64,000 nucleotides of DNA from Pseudomonas sp. Choline-02u-1 (GTDB lineage: Bacteria; Pseudomonadota; Gammaproteobacteria; Pseudomonadales; Pseudomonadaceae), in the NCBI RefSeq assembly GCF_002836515.1, contig NZ_PJBC01000058.1, positions 62,001 to 126,000 on the forward strand. Reading direction: 5' to 3'. The notes under the pieces were generated by a model. That model saw only the letters and a program-made list of their open reading frames with translations, had not been told where the DNA came from and did no database searches. Of this stretch, positions 62,197-64,000 are shown one piece after another. Each line of letters begins with the position of its first letter. The stretch's first letter is position 1. The translations under genes were made by a program, and so were the position numbers.

Positions 62197-64000
62197 ACCT
62201 GATCTTTCTGACTTTCGTATTTCCTCTCATCGGTTTCCTGCTGCTGTCGTTCTCCCGTGGACGCTGGTCGGAAAACCTCTCGGCGCTGGTCGGCGTGGGT
62301 TCCATTGGCTTGTCGGCGATTGTCACCGCCTACGTCATCTGGCAATTCAACGTCGCGCCTCCAGAAGGCGGTCACTACACCCTGGTGCTGTGGCAGTGGA
62401 TGGCGGTGGAAGGCTTCAAGCCTGATTTCGCCCTGTACATCGACGGCCTGTCGATCACCATGCTCGGCGTGGTGGTCGGCGTCGGTTTCCTGATCCACCT
62501 CTTCGCGTCCTGGTACATGCGCGGCGAAGCGGGTTACTCACGCTTCTTCTCGTACACCAACCTGTTTATCGCCAGCATGCTGTTCCTGGTGCTCGGCGAT
62601 AACCTGTTGTTCCTGTACTTCGGCTGGGAAGGCGTGGGCCTGTGCTCGTACCTGTTGATCGGTTTCTACTACAGCAACCGCAACAACGGTAACGCGGCAC
62701 TCAAGGCCTTCATCGTGACCCGGATCGGTGACGTGTTCATGGCCATCGGCCTGTTCATCCTGTTCCAGCAAGTGGGCACGTTGAACATTCAGGAACTGCT
62801 GGTGCTGGCACCGCAGAAATTCCAGGTCGGCGACTTCTGGATCACCCTCGCCACCCTGATGCTGCTGGGTGGCGCGGTCGGTAAATCGGCACAACTGCCG
62901 CTGCAAACCTGGCTCGCTGATGCGATGGCCGGCCCTACCCCGGTGTCGGCACTGATTCACGCCGCGACCATGGTAACCGCCGGTGTCTACCTGATCGCCC
63001 GTACCCACGGTCTGTTCACCCTGGCGCCGGACATCCTGCACCTGGTCGGCATCGTCGGTGGTGTGACGCTGGTACTGGCCGGTTTCGCCGCGCTGGTGCA
63101 AACCGACATCAAACGTATCCTCGCCTACTCGACCATGAGCCAGATCGGCTACATGTTCCTGGCGCTGGGCGTGGGTGCCTGGGAAGGCGCGATCTTCCAC
63201 CTGATGACCCACGCCTTCTTCAAGGCCCTGCTGTTCCTTGCCTCCGGTGCGGTGATCGTTGCCTGCCACCACGAGCAGAACATCTTCAAGATGGGTGGTC
63301 TGTGGAAGAAACTGCCACTGGCCTACGCCAGCTTCATCGTCGGTGGTGCTGCACTGGCTGCTCTGCCACTGGTCACCGCAGGCTTCTACTCCAAGGACGA
63401 AATCCTCTGGGAAGCGTTCGCCAGCGGCAATCAGGGTCTGCTTTACGCAGGTCTGGTCGGTGCGTTCATGACGTCGCTGTACACCTTCCGCCTGATCTTC
63501 ATCGCGTTCCACGGTGAAGCCAAGACCGAAGCCCATGCCGGCCACGGCATTGCGCACTGGCTGCCACTGTCGGTGCTGATCGTGCTGTCGACTTTCGTTG
63601 GCGCGATGATCGTGCCGCCGCTGCACGGCGTGTTGCCGCAAAGCGTTGGTCATGCCGGTGGCGAAGCCAAGCACAGTCTGGAAATCGCCTCGGGCGCCAT
63701 CGCCCTGGCCGGTATCCTGCTGGCGGCCCTGCTGTTCCTCGGCAAGCGTCGTTTCGTCACGGCGATCGCCAACAGCGGCATCGGCCGTTTCCTTTCGGCC
63801 TGGTGGTTCGCTGCCTGGGGCTTCGACTGGATCTACGACAAACTGTTCGTCAAGCCGTACCTTGCGATCAGCCATGTACTGCGCAAAGACCCGCTCGACC
63901 AGACCATCGGTCTGATCCCGCGTATGGCCAAGGGTGGTCACACTGCCCTGAGCCGTACCGAGACCGGTCAACTGCGTTGGTACGCCGCCTCGATGGCTGC
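62193..64000 (+). CDS. nuoL: NADH-quinone oxidoreductase subunit L (3' end outside window)
   Basis: The frame opens [20 protein letters not shown] at 62193 and stays open for 602 codons to the window end, close to the usual 615-620 residues, so only the last few residues are missing. The antiporter-like core shows [19 protein letters not shown], the lysine/glutamate channel residues, [20 protein letters not shown] and [14 protein letters not shown]. It is a proton-pumping subunit with the long lateral helix at its C-terminus. nuoM and nuoN are expected beyond the window. Confidence 0.96.

Overview
This is a chromosomal window from a Pseudomonas of the fluorescens group. The signs are GC-rich codon use, many Pseudomonas-type REP palindromes with the GGGAGCGGGCTTGCTCGCGA core, a fused nuoCD gene, the gene order serS-crcB-rarA-lolA-ftsK / aat-bpt-infA-clpA-clpS-cspD-icd-idh / mnmA-hflD-purB / aceA / nuo, and two isocitrate dehydrogenases side by side. 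No rRNA, tRNA, CRISPR array, transposase or integrase was seen.

Region 1 (1-19.8 kb) is a polyamine uptake and catabolism region. It holds two gamma-glutamylpolyamine synthetases (807 and 12768), two gamma-glutamylputrescine oxidases (2290 and 9769), an aldehyde dehydrogenase, a gamma-glutamyl-GABA hydrolase, a cupin-XRE regulator of the PuuR/PauR type and a complete PotFGHI/Spu-type ABC importer. Together these cover import, gamma-glutamylation, oxidation, dehydrogenation and hydrolysis, converting putrescine to GABA. A GabP-type permease lies further on at 47.3 kb. The cluster is split by accessory genes at 3.7-8.5 kb: a DeoR regulator, a small SpoT-like HD hydrolase, small secreted proteins, and an orphan type VI secretion Hcp followed by an AT-rich putative effector and a convergent four-helix membrane protein. 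That trio is the best candidate for a little-described system.

Region 2 (19.9-28.5 kb, mostly minus strand) carries thpR, cysG, serS, crcB, rarA, lolA and ftsK. Region 3 (29.0-34.5 kb) groups N-end-rule functions (aat, bpt, clpA, clpS) around infA and cspD. Region 4 (34.5-45.1 kb) has icd and monomeric idh in divergent orientation, then nudJ-like, mnmA, hflD, purB, a JmjC-type ribosomal oxygenase, a GNAT acetyltransferase and a short secretin-like protein.

Region 5 (45.6-51.6 kb) has aceA (glyoxylate shunt), an amino acid permease, and an unassigned cupin / LysR / class III aminotransferase set. Region 6 (52.2 kb to the end) is the NADH dehydrogenase operon nuoA-B-CD-E-F-G-H-I-J-K-L. nuoL is cut by the window end, and a strong hairpin sits between nuoF and nuoG.

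Three repeat families fill the intergenic spaces: REP/REPIN palindromes, a GTAGGAGCTGCCGAAGGCTGCGATC hairpin family in several states of decay, and single copies of two other Pseudomonas-style repeats. All family assignments are from sequence reading and memory of the families; no database search was run.
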